Source of the DNA: Granulosicoccus sp965214025
Lineage (GTDB): Bacteria; Pseudomonadota; Gammaproteobacteria; Granulosicoccales; Granulosicoccaceae
Assembly: GCA_965214025.1 (NCBI GenBank)
Contig: CBDCAW010000053.1
Location: forward strand, 47,277 to 111,276
Direction of reading: 5' to 3'
DNA: 64,000 nt
Shown piece after piece: positions 33,688 to 41,364 of the stretch. The translations under genes and the position numbers were made by a program. Each line of letters opens with the position of its first letter. Positions within the stretch are counted from its first letter, which is position 1. The notes beneath the pieces are model-generated. The model was not told where the DNA came from. It did no database searches and saw nothing but the letters and a program-made list of their open reading frames with translations.

Positions 33688-34029
33688 GAATTACCTTGGG
33701 TCTCTGCCATCGGCTTGCCAATGGACACGGCTCCTGAAGAGGCCAGTCGTCGAATGACGTTGATATGAAGATTTCCGGTGCTCGGGCACCACTTCACAGT
33801 CTAGCCCACGGATCGATTGCAGGAGTGCGTTCGGTCGGGATCCGGCCGATGACAGGTTAGCTGCCCGCGCAGCCGAGCTGCCTGAAGAGCCCTGCCTGAA
33901 GCCTTGCAGGGCACCACCACATGAGTTATTGACAAGGCGCGCTGGCTGACCGGATCTAGCTGTTACACTTTCGCCGCCGTTGTCGGACCCTCGCACTCAC
34001 ATGCCCATGCCCGTCGTAGAGTACATTCC
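33688..34029. other. Divergent intergenic region mlaA-mlaF
   Basis: About 340 bp containing a 7-bp perfect stem-loop GCCCTGC/GCAGGGC (33889-33895 with 33906-33912) and TTGACA at 33929-33934 on the plus strand, but no good -10 element at 16-18 bases. Promoters for both Mla transcripts should lie here. No gene seen. Confidence 0.55.
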
Positions 34030-34851
34030 ATGACTGTCGGACCCGCTCTCGTCGAGGTGCGTGACTTGCATTTCGTGCGTGGCAGCAAGGCGATCTTCCG
34101 TGGCCTGACGATGGATGTTCCACGCGGTGGCATCACGACCATACTGGGCCCCAGTGGTACCGGCAAGACAACCCTGCTGAAGATGATCGGCGGGCAGCTC
34201 AAGGCGACCCGGGGGAGTATAACCGTCGATGGCGAGCGCGTCGGGGATCTGGGTCGGCGTGATCTGTACGCGCTGCGCAAGCGCATGGGGATGTTGTTCC
34301 AGTCCGGTGCCCTGCTCACCGACCTCACGGTGTTCGAGAACGTCGCGTTTCCGTTGCGTGAGCACACGAAGCTCTCCGAGCCGCTGATCCGTCATCTGGT
34401 GCTGATGCGGCTGCATTCGGTAGGGCTGCGCGGTGCGCGCGATCTGTACCCGGCAGAACTCTCCGGCGGCATGGCACGTCGTGCCGCGTTGGCACGCGCC
34501 CTGATCTTCGACCCGATGATGATCATGTACGACGAGCCGTTCACGGGCCAGGACCCCATCTCTATGGGCATCCTGCTCGCGCTCATCAAGACGGTCAATT
34601 CCGCACTCGGGCTGACATCGCTGATCGTGTCCCACGACCTGCACGAATCCCTGTCGATATCGGACTACGTCGTCATCATTTCGGCAGGGCAGGTCGTCGA
34701 GGCGGGCACCCCCGAAGAGCTGCGCGGCTCCTCTTCCGAGTGGACGCAACAGTTTCTCCAGGGCAAGCCGGATGGTCCGGTGCCCTTCCAGCTCGAGGCG
34801 CCGGACTACACGGACGAGCTGTTGGGCAAAGCCGCGGGAGCTGCGTCTTGA
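34030..34851 (+). CDS. mlaF: Phospholipid transport ABC ATPase MlaF
   Basis: Cytosolic ATPase of the MlaFEDB complex. Walker A GPSGTGKTT at about residues 40-48, LFQSGALLTDLTVFENVAFPLRE, signature ELSGGMARRAALARAL and Walker B IMYDEPFTGQDP are intact; the SGGMxRR variant and FTGQDP are typical of MlaF. The tail (about 235-273) continues past the ATPase core and ends DYTDELLGKAAGAAS. The stop overlaps the TTG start of mlaE. First gene of mlaFEDCB. Confidence 0.95.
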   Translation: MTVGPALVEVRDLHFVRGSKAIFRGLTMDVPRGGITTILGPSGTGKTTLLKMIGGQLKATRGSITVDGERVGDLGRRDLYALRKRMGMLFQSGALLTDLTVFENVAFPLREHTKLSEPLIRHLVLMRLHSVGLRGARDLYPAELSGGMARRAALARALIFDPMMIMYDEPFTGQDPISMGILLALIKTVNSALGLTSLIVSHDLHESLSISDYVVIISAGQVVEAGTPEELRGSSSEWTQQFLQGKPDGPVPFQLEAPDYTDELLGKAAGAAS

Positions 34852-35627
34852 TCGGCTGGTTGCAGCGCTTCGGGCGTGCGTGGATGGACGCTTGCGAACG
34901 TCTGGGGCGCGCTCACGTGTTCCTGGCGCAGGTGTTGCTCGCATCGCTGTCCCTGCCGCGGCGGTTCGGGTTGCTGGTCAAGCAGTTGCACGCCGCCGGT
35001 GTCATGACCCTGCTGATCATCCTGGTGTCGGGATTGTTCGTCGGCATGGTGCTCGGGTTGCAGGGTTACTACACGCTGAACAACTTCGGCGCTGAAGACA
35101 GCCTCGGGATCCTGGTGGCGCTGTCGCTGGTACGGGAACTCGGCCCGGTCATCACCGGCCTGCTGTTCGCCGGGCGCGCCGGCTCTGCGATGACTGCCGA
35201 AATCGGCCTGATGAAGGCCACCGAGCAGCTCTCCGGTCTGGAAATGATGGCGGTCGACCCTTACAAGCATGTGTTCGCCCCGCGCTTCATCGCCGGGCTC
35301 ATGTCGTTGCCCGCGCTGGCCGCCATGTTCAGTGCCATGGGGGTATTCGGTGGCTATCTCGTCGGTGTTCAGGTTCTGGGAATCGATTCCGGTTCCTTCT
35401 GGTCGCAAACCCAGGCGTCCGTCTCGTTCTACGACGATGTGCTCAGCGGGCTGCTCAAGGCGGTAGTGTTCGGCTTCGTGGTCAGCTGGATCGCCATCTT
35501 CGAAGGCTCGGATTGCGTGCCTACCTCCGAGGGGGTCAGCAGTGCCACCACGCGCACCGTGGTGTATTCGTCGCTTGCGGTGCTGGGGCTGGATTTCGTG
35601 CTTACCGCCGTCATGTTCAACGCTTGA
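34848..35627 (+). CDS. mlaE: Phospholipid transport permease MlaE
   Basis: Inner-membrane permease of the Mla complex (259 residues). Five or six hydrophobic helices; signature MVLGLQGYYTLNNFGAEDSLG, LVRELGPVITGLLFAGRAGSAMTAEIGLMKATEQLSGLEMM and the C-terminal GVSSATTRTVVYSS are highly conserved in the family. The start is the TTG at 34848, overlapping the mlaF stop (TTGA); the result matches the usual length, while the open frame from 34740 only repeats mlaF sequence in another frame. Confidence 0.94.
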   Translation: MIGWLQRFGRAWMDACERLGRAHVFLAQVLLASLSLPRRFGLLVKQLHAAGVMTLLIILVSGLFVGMVLGLQGYYTLNNFGAEDSLGILVALSLVRELGPVITGLLFAGRAGSAMTAEIGLMKATEQLSGLEMMAVDPYKHVFAPRFIAGLMSLPALAAMFSAMGVFGGYLVGVQVLGIDSGSFWSQTQASVSFYDDVLSGLLKAVVFGFVVSWIAIFEGSDCVPTSEGVSSATTRTVVYSSLAVLGLDFVLTAVMFNA

Positions 35628-35660
35628 GGGTGTCGTGGAGATGTCTGTGGAAATTGTCCG

Positions 35661-36125
35661 ATGAATACGAGAACGGTCGAAATCATGGTAGGCCTGTTCA
35701 TGGCGCTGTTCCTGGGCGCGATGCTGGTGCTGGCGATGAAGGTGAGCAATCTGACGAACTTCACGAGCGGGCCGGGTTACACACTGAAGGCAAGCTTCGA
35801 GAACATCGGCGGGTTGAAGAACGGGGCTCCGGTATCCGCCGGCGGTGTGCGTGTCGGCGAGGTCACCTCCATCGTCTACGATCAGAAGAACTACGAGGCG
35901 AAGATCACCATGAACATCCAGAGCGAGTTCACGGACTTTCCGCTCGATACCACCGCCAGCATCTACACCGCCGGCCTGCTCGGCGATCAGTACATCGGGC
36001 TCGAACCCGGCGCCGACATCGATTTTCTCGCCGAGGGCGACGAGATATCCATCACGCAGTCGGCATTGGTGCTCGAAAGGTTGATCGGCCAGGTGCTGTT
36101 CAGCCGTTCCGGCGATCAACAGTGA
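35661..36125 (+). CDS. mlaD: Phospholipid-binding MCE protein MlaD
   Basis: Inner-membrane-anchored periplasmic MCE-domain protein forming the hexameric ring of the Mla complex. One N-terminal membrane helix (EIMVGLFMALFLGAMLVLAMKV) is followed by the MCE domain with NIGGLKNGAPVSAGGVRVGEV, DFPLDTTASIYTAGLLGDQYIGLEPG and the C-terminal hydrophobic helix ITQSALVLERLIGQVLF. At 154 residues it is the usual short form. A 209-bp gap with a palindrome separates it from mlaC. Confidence 0.94.
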   Translation: MNTRTVEIMVGLFMALFLGAMLVLAMKVSNLTNFTSGPGYTLKASFENIGGLKNGAPVSAGGVRVGEVTSIVYDQKNYEAKITMNIQSEFTDFPLDTTASIYTAGLLGDQYIGLEPGADIDFLAEGDEISITQSALVLERLIGQVLFSRSGDQQ

Positions 36126-36262
36126 AAGTCCACCCGGCGATCAGCGGCGCGGGCAGCGCGCCGGTCTCGGTTCCCGGCAGGCTTTTTGAACTTGGAACGA
36201 GCGCTGGCCACCGGTGAATTGCTACCGGGCCGGCCCGGTCATTTGAACGATCGGGTTTTCAT

Positions 36263-36280
36263 ATGACACTAAGGTGTCAT
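36263..36280. promoter_or_regulatory. Palindrome between mlaD and mlaC
   Basis: ATGACAC-TAAG-GTGTCAT, a perfect 7-bp inverted repeat with 4-base loop, 54 bp before the mlaC start. Could be an operator or an mRNA hairpin; no T run, so not a terminator. Confidence 0.5.
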
Positions 36281-36333
36281 CATTCGAACACGGTTCGCCC
36301 GACACACGATTACCCGATACAGGGAACAAGCTC

Positions 36334-37008
36334 ATGTTGCAGAACACTCGATCGATCAATTCGGGGCGCTCATGCCTCTCATCCGCTTTCCGGCGCACCC
36401 TGGCTCGCACCCTGGGGGTCGTGCTGTTCGCCGTCCCGGCCCTGACGCTGCCATGGTCAGCGCAGGCTGCCGACCATCCGGCTCAGGAAATGGTCGTGAC
36501 TTCCACCAACGAGATGCTCGATATCCTGCGTAACGAGAGTGAAGAGAAACTCGGCGATGTAAAGTTCCTGAAGCAGAAGGTCGAGGAGATCATCGTGCCC
36601 AACCTCGACTTCCAGACCATGACCAAGCTGGCCGTGGGCAAGTACTGGCGCCAGGCAGACGATCAGCAGAAGACGGATCTCGTGTTGCAGTTCAAGGCAT
36701 TGCTGCTCAATACCTACACCGCCACGCTCACGGAATACAAGGGTGGGAAGATCGTGTTCCAACCTTTCCGGCCCGAAGAGCGCGACGATCGAGCGGTGGT
36801 GCGTTCCACTTTCGATCAACCCACAGGCCAGGACGTGCCGGTACAGTACAAGCTGCGCGACAAGGACGGCTGGTCCATATACGATATCGATGTGAACAAC
36901 ATCAGCCTGGTGACCAGTTACCGCACGGCGTTTGCCAACGAGATCAACCAAGGCGGTATCGATGGCCTGCTGGCAACGCTGAAGAAGCGTAACGCCAGGA
37001 AATCCTGA
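36334..37008 (+). CDS. mlaC: Phospholipid-binding periplasmic shuttle MlaC
   Basis: Soluble carrier moving phospholipid between MlaA and the inner-membrane MlaFEDB complex. A signal peptide (TLGVVLFAVPALTLPWSAQA) ends near residue 45; the mature domain shows KVEEIIVPNLDFQTMTKLAVGKYWRQA, FKALLLNTYTATLTEYKGGKI and a C-terminal GWSIYDIDVNNISLVTSYRTAFANEI, all typical Ttg2/MlaC features. The ATG at 36334 is preceded by AGGGAA; the frame extends 20 codons upstream to a GTG that overlaps the palindrome. Confidence 0.94.
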   Translation: MLQNTRSINSGRSCLSSAFRRTLARTLGVVLFAVPALTLPWSAQAADHPAQEMVVTSTNEMLDILRNESEEKLGDVKFLKQKVEEIIVPNLDFQTMTKLAVGKYWRQADDQQKTDLVLQFKALLLNTYTATLTEYKGGKIVFQPFRPEERDDRAVVRSTFDQPTGQDVPVQYKLRDKDGWSIYDIDVNNISLVTSYRTAFANEINQGGIDGLLATLKKRNARKS

Positions 37009-37018
37009 GCACGCCCGC

Positions 37019-37324
37019 GTGAACGCGCAGGTCTCATCCGCGGCACTTGCCGCCACGCTCGAAGACAGCATCTGCTCGGTGGTGGGCACCATCGATTTCC
37101 ACACGGCCCCTGCCTGCCTGGACACCGTCACCGGCTACATCGAGAGTCAGCCTTCGCTGGTGATCGACATGGCGGGTGTCACCCGCAGCAATAGCGTCGG
37201 GCTGGCTTTGATGATCGAATGGCTGGCGCAGGCGCGGCGGCACGGCCATCAGGTGACCTTCCGGAAGGTGCCGAACGGCTTGCGGGAGCTTGCCGGGGTT
37301 TGCCAGGTCGATTCGTTGATCTGA
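37019..37324 (+). CDS. mlaB: STAS-domain protein MlaB
   Basis: Small cytosolic STAS protein (101 residues) that binds MlaF and is needed for complex stability and activity. The domain shows CSVVGTIDFHTAPACLD, LVIDMAGVTRSNSVGLALMIEWL (with the conserved Ser-x-Gly of STAS proteins) and HQVTFRKVPNGLRELAGVC. The start is GTG at 37019, 10 bases after the mlaC stop. It closes the mla operon; murA follows at once, the common arrangement except that no ibaG lies between them. Confidence 0.9.
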   Translation: MNAQVSSAALAATLEDSICSVVGTIDFHTAPACLDTVTGYIESQPSLVIDMAGVTRSNSVGLALMIEWLAQARRHGHQVTFRKVPNGLRELAGVCQVDSLI

Positions 37325-37421
37325 GGGCCGAACAGGTCGTTATCCTGTAGCAGGACCACTACGGCTGATATACTGAGGAATGCCCTGTCCGGGTGTCGCC
37401 AGTGGTTCCCCGAAAGGTCTC

Positions 37422-38681
37422 ATGGACAAACTCCTGATCGAACCCAGCCCACCCCTGTCGGGTGATGTGCGCATTTCCGGGGCCAAGAACGCCGTGTTGC
37501 CGATCCTCGCGGCCACGCTGCTCGGTAGCAGCACGTCCAGCATCAGCAACGTGCCGCATCTGAACGACGTGACCACGACCATGTCGTTGCTCGCGCGCAT
37601 GGGCTGCCAGCTCACCATCGGCGACAACATGTGCGTCGAGGTCGACCCCACCACCATCAACGACTACACCGCCGCCTACGAGCTGGTGCGCACCATGCGC
37701 GCCTCCATCCTGGTTCTGGGGCCGTTGGTCGCGCGGTACGGGCAGGCGGAAGTGTCGCTCCCCGGGGGGTGCGCCATCGGTGCGCGACCCGTGAACCTGC
37801 ATATCGATGGTCTGCGCAGGCTCGGTGCCGACATCAGCATCGATGGCGGCTACATCCGCGCCCGTGCCGGGCGCTTGCAGGGCGCACGCATCAGCTTCGA
37901 CACGGTGACGGTCACCGGCACCGAGAACCTGCTGATGGCCGCCGTGCTCGCACGCGGCGAATCGGTGCTGGAGAATGCCGCCTGCGAACCGGAGGTGATC
38001 GACCTGGCCAACTACCTTGGCGCCATGGGTGCGAAGATCGAAGGTGCCGGCACCCCGACCATTCACGTGCAGGGTGTGGAGCAGCTTCGAGGTACCCGCT
38101 ACCGGGTGGTGCCGGACCGCATCGAGGCCGGCACCTTCCTGGTGGGGGCCTGCGTGACGCGTGGCAAGATCCGGGTGCGCGATACGGTGCCCGATACCCT
38201 CGGCGCAGTGCTCGACAAGCTGCGCGAGGCAGGTGCCGTGATCACCTGTGGTGACAACTGGATCGAGCTGGACATGCAAGGCCGACGCCCGCGGGCCGTG
38301 GATATCGAGACGGCACCGTACCCGGCGTTCCCGACCGACATGCAGGCCCAGTTCTGCGTGCTCAACGCGGTCGCCGAAGGCACCGGTACCATTCGCGAAA
38401 CCGTGTTCGAGAATCGGTTCATGCATGTCAGCGAGCTGCAGCGGCTCGGTGCCCACTGCGAGATCGACGGCAACCTGGTGACGTTTCACGGTGTGGAACG
38501 GCTGGTGGGTGCCCCGGTCATGGCGACCGATCTGCGTGCTTCTGCAAGCCTGATACTCGCGGCACTGGTGGCCGATGGTGAAACCACGATTCGGCGTGTT
38601 TATCATATCGACCGCGGCTACGAGCGCATCGAGGAGAAATTCCTGCAGCTCGGGGCGGATATCCGCCGCGTCTCGGAATGA
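37422..38681 (+). CDS. murA: UDP-N-acetylglucosamine 1-carboxyvinyltransferase
   Basis: First committed step of peptidoglycan synthesis, transferring enolpyruvate from PEP to UDP-GlcNAc. The 419-residue protein has GAKNAVLPILAATLL at the N-terminus, the active-site Cys in LPGGCAIGARPVNLH (the fosfomycin target), and FPTDMQAQFCVLNAVAEG and DLRASASLILAALVADG in the second lobe. The ATG at 37422 with AAAGG upstream matches the family start; an upstream in-frame ATG at 37380 is less likely. Confidence 0.96.
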   Translation: MDKLLIEPSPPLSGDVRISGAKNAVLPILAATLLGSSTSSISNVPHLNDVTTTMSLLARMGCQLTIGDNMCVEVDPTTINDYTAAYELVRTMRASILVLGPLVARYGQAEVSLPGGCAIGARPVNLHIDGLRRLGADISIDGGYIRARAGRLQGARISFDTVTVTGTENLLMAAVLARGESVLENAACEPEVIDLANYLGAMGAKIEGAGTPTIHVQGVEQLRGTRYRVVPDRIEAGTFLVGACVTRGKIRVRDTVPDTLGAVLDKLREAGAVITCGDNWIELDMQGRRPRAVDIETAPYPAFPTDMQAQFCVLNAVAEGTGTIRETVFENRFMHVSELQRLGAHCEIDGNLVTFHGVERLVGAPVMATDLRASASLILAALVADGETTIRRVYHIDRGYERIEEKFLQLGADIRRVSE

Positions 38682-38750
38682 TGCCGCGTTGCCGAACGAT
38701 ACCGCGCTTCCGATGATGCCGCGTTTTCGAGTGATAGTGGAATAGACCGA

Positions 38751-39395
38751 ATGTTGCGTATCGCATTGTCGAAGGGGCGGATCTTCGACGACACCCTGCC
38801 CCTGTTCAAGGCCGCCGGCATCGCACCGGCCCTGTCGCCCGAGGCCTCGCGCAAGTTGATTCTACCCAGTGCGGTCGACGACGTGCAGTTCCTGATCGTG
38901 CGTGCATCCGATGTCGCCACGTACGTGCAACGTGGCGGAGCCGATCTCGGGGTAGTCGGCAAGGACGTGCTGATGGAGCACGGCGGGGAAGGGGTGCTCG
39001 AACCACTCGACCTGCGAATCGCCCGCTGCCGGCTCATGGTGGCAGGTTTCCCTGAAACCGCACTCGATACCGGCAAGCGTCTGCTGGTGGCAACCAAGTA
39101 TCCGCGCTGCACGCGCGACCATTTCGCACGTCACGCTCGCCAGCTCGAGCTGATCAAGCTCTACGGCTCGATGGAGCTGGCGCCGCTGGTGGGTCTGGCC
39201 GATCTGATCGTCGATGTGGTCGATACCGGGGCGACGTTGAAAGCCAACGGGCTGATGCCGCTGGAGCTCATCAGCGACATCACGTCGCGCCTGATCGTGA
39301 ATCGAATGTCCATGAAGACACGACACCGGCGCATCAGCGAGATCATCGGGCGGCTGGCCTCGGTGGTCGACGAGCGTTCCGCCACTGCCGCCTGA
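38751..39395 (+). CDS. hisG: ATP phosphoribosyltransferase, short form
   Basis: First enzyme of histidine biosynthesis. At 214 residues it is the short HisG lacking the C-terminal regulatory domain; short forms need the HisRS-like subunit HisZ, which is not in this window. Recognisable: LRIALSKGRIFDDTLPLF, ASDVATYVQRGGADLGVVGKDVLME, and the PRPP loop LIVDVVDTGATLKANGL. It follows murA, as in many gammaproteobacteria, but hisD does not follow; an aroG-type gene does. Confidence 0.95.
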   Translation: MLRIALSKGRIFDDTLPLFKAAGIAPALSPEASRKLILPSAVDDVQFLIVRASDVATYVQRGGADLGVVGKDVLMEHGGEGVLEPLDLRIARCRLMVAGFPETALDTGKRLLVATKYPRCTRDHFARHARQLELIKLYGSMELAPLVGLADLIVDVVDTGATLKANGLMPLELISDITSRLIVNRMSMKTRHRRISEIIGRLASVVDERSATAA

Positions 39396-39460
39396 AGCTC
39401 CGGGGCCGAAAAGACGGCCCGGAACGTTTGCCGAACGGCCGCACTGCCGCCTGACAACCC

Positions 39461-40528
39461 ATGAAAACTGACATGACAACCAATACCGACGACCTGCGCA
39501 TCCAGGATGTCCAGGAACTACGCCTGCCCGAGCAGGTCATCGGGCAAGTGCCCGTCAGCGCTGCTGCGGCCGACACCGTGACCGGTGCACGTGATGCGGT
39601 ACGGCGCATCATCGCCGGTACCGATGATCGTATCGTGGTGGTGGTAGGGCCCTGTTCCATCCACGACCCGGAAGCCGCTCGCGACTACGCGGCACAGCTC
39701 AACGAAGTCCGTCAGCGTCATGAGAACGACCTGTGCATCATCATGCGGGTGTATTTCGAGAAGCCCCGGACCACGGTCGGATGGAAGGGCCTGATCAACG
39801 ACCCGGCCATGGACAACAGCTTCCAGATCAACCGCGGTCTCGAGCTGGCGCGCAGCCTGTTGCTTGCCGTGAACGAGATGGGCCTGGCCGCGGGTGTCGA
39901 ATACCTCGATCTGATCAGCCCGCAGTACATTGCCGATCTGGTGGGTTGGGGCGCGATCGGCGCGCGCACCACCGAAAGCCAGGGGCACCGTGAGCTGGCT
40001 TCCGGTCTGTCATGCCCGGTGGGGTTCAAGAACGGTACCGCCGGCAGTGTGCAGATCGCGGTGGATGCGATCGGCGCGGCGCGCCACTCGCACAGTTTCC
40101 TGTCGGTGACCAAGCAGGGCCGTTCGGCCATCTTCCGGACGGCCGGCAATCAGGATTGCCACCTGATCCTGCGCGGTGGCAAGGCGCATACCAACTACGA
40201 TGCAGCCAGTGTCGACGATGCCGCCGCGATGCTGGCCAAGGCCGGGCTGCCCGAGCGGGTGATGATCGACTGCAGCCATGCCAATTCACGGAAGCTGCAT
40301 CGTCGCCAAGGCTACGTGGCGCGCGATATCTGTGCGCAACTCGCCGGTGGCGATCGGCGCATCATGGGTGCGATGATCGAAAGCAACCTGGTGGAGGGTA
40401 ACCAGGATGCCGCCAACAAGCCGCTGATGCGCGGGCAGAGCGTCACCGATGCCTGTCTGGGCTGGGACGATACCCTGCCGCTGCTGGCGCAGCTGGCCGA
40501 GGCGGTGCAGCAGCGTCGGGAAGGGTAG
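39461..40528 (+). CDS. aroG: 3-deoxy-7-phosphoheptulonate synthase, class I (AroG type)
   Basis: Condenses PEP and erythrose 4-phosphate to DAHP at the entry of the shikimate pathway. The 355-residue product matches the E. coli AroG/F/H type: VVGPCSIHDPEAARDYA, MRVYFEKPRTTVGWKGLINDP, GLAAGVEYLDLISPQYIADL, ESQGHRELASGLSCPVGFKNGT and DCSHANSRK. Which aromatic amino acid inhibits it cannot be read securely. An alternative ATG lies four codons in. Confidence 0.95.
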   Translation: MKTDMTTNTDDLRIQDVQELRLPEQVIGQVPVSAAAADTVTGARDAVRRIIAGTDDRIVVVVGPCSIHDPEAARDYAAQLNEVRQRHENDLCIIMRVYFEKPRTTVGWKGLINDPAMDNSFQINRGLELARSLLLAVNEMGLAAGVEYLDLISPQYIADLVGWGAIGARTTESQGHRELASGLSCPVGFKNGTAGSVQIAVDAIGAARHSHSFLSVTKQGRSAIFRTAGNQDCHLILRGGKAHTNYDAASVDDAAAMLAKAGLPERVMIDCSHANSRKLHRRQGYVARDICAQLAGGDRRIMGAMIESNLVEGNQDAANKPLMRGQSVTDACLGWDDTLPLLAQLAEAVQQRREG

Positions 40529-40698
40529 CGCGTGCCGCTCGGCTGCGCTCGTCTTCGAGCGGCGCTCGAGCGGCTGTCGAAGGGCCTTCAGGTAGCGAGG
40601 TTCGAGTGTGGCGAGGGTATTCAAGGATCGTGATCGCGGCGCCGATAGATCGCGGGTAGCGCCTGCATTCGCCGGGCGAATCACGTGAAGATGCCGCT

Positions 40699-41364
40699 AT
40701 GGCGCGTTCCTCCGACGCCGTGTTTCCGCTGTCGCTGCTGCGCGACAAGACCTTTCAGCTTCAGCAGGTGCGCCGACTGTTGTGGTTTACCCTGTTCTTC
40801 GTGGTGCAGTCCACCCTGTTGCTCGGTGCGTTCTATCACCAGTTGCTCGGCGATCTGGTAACCGGCACGGCGCCACTGTTGTTCGCCGCCGAAGAGCTGG
40901 CGGCACTCGACCAGCAGATACCGGGTACCGGCACCGTGATGGTGCGCTGGCTGGTGCTGATGCTGTGTGTCAATGCCCTGTCGATGCTCTGCATCGGTAT
41001 CTATCTGGTGCGCAAGCTGGGCAATCCGATACTGGCGATACGCCGTGCGCTCGACGAGATCGCTGCAGGTAACCTGAATGTGCGGCTTCGACAGGGTGAT
41101 GCGAACGAATTCACCGAACTGTACGTGTCGCTGAATGAAGCACTCGAGCAGGTGCAGCAGAAAGTGGAGGCGGCCCGCGAGGAAACACGGATAGTGAGTC
41201 CACCGGCAACGGATCAGGCGTCGGACGTAGATAGCCGGCCGACGGTTGCCGATGTGGAGCAGGCGCTGATGAACTGCCGCAACGTGCTCAGCTTCTTCCG
41301 CGAGCCCTCATTGCAGCCGCAGCCGGTTCCGAAGGGCCTTGCCGGGCCAGCGACAGACCACTGA
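40699..41364 (+). CDS. Membrane protein with HAMP domain, unknown function
   Basis: A 221-residue inner-membrane protein. Two membrane helices (about residues 28-45, LWFTLFFVVQSTLLLGAF, and 82-103, WLVLMLCVNALSMLCIGIYLV) flank a short periplasmic loop. A HAMP-like segment follows (RKLGNPILAIRRALDEIAAGNLNVRLRQGDANEFTELYVSLNEALEQV) and then a coiled, charged C-terminus. No kinase, cyclase or methyl-accepting domain follows, so it is a truncated sensor-like architecture. The stop codon is directly adjacent to the start of the metalloprotease gene (41364), which implies cotranscription and perhaps a shared role. Confidence 0.78.
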   Translation: MARSSDAVFPLSLLRDKTFQLQQVRRLLWFTLFFVVQSTLLLGAFYHQLLGDLVTGTAPLLFAAEELAALDQQIPGTGTVMVRWLVLMLCVNALSMLCIGIYLVRKLGNPILAIRRALDEIAAGNLNVRLRQGDANEFTELYVSLNEALEQVQQKVEAAREETRIVSPPATDQASDVDSRPTVADVEQALMNCRNVLSFFREPSLQPQPVPKGLAGPATDH

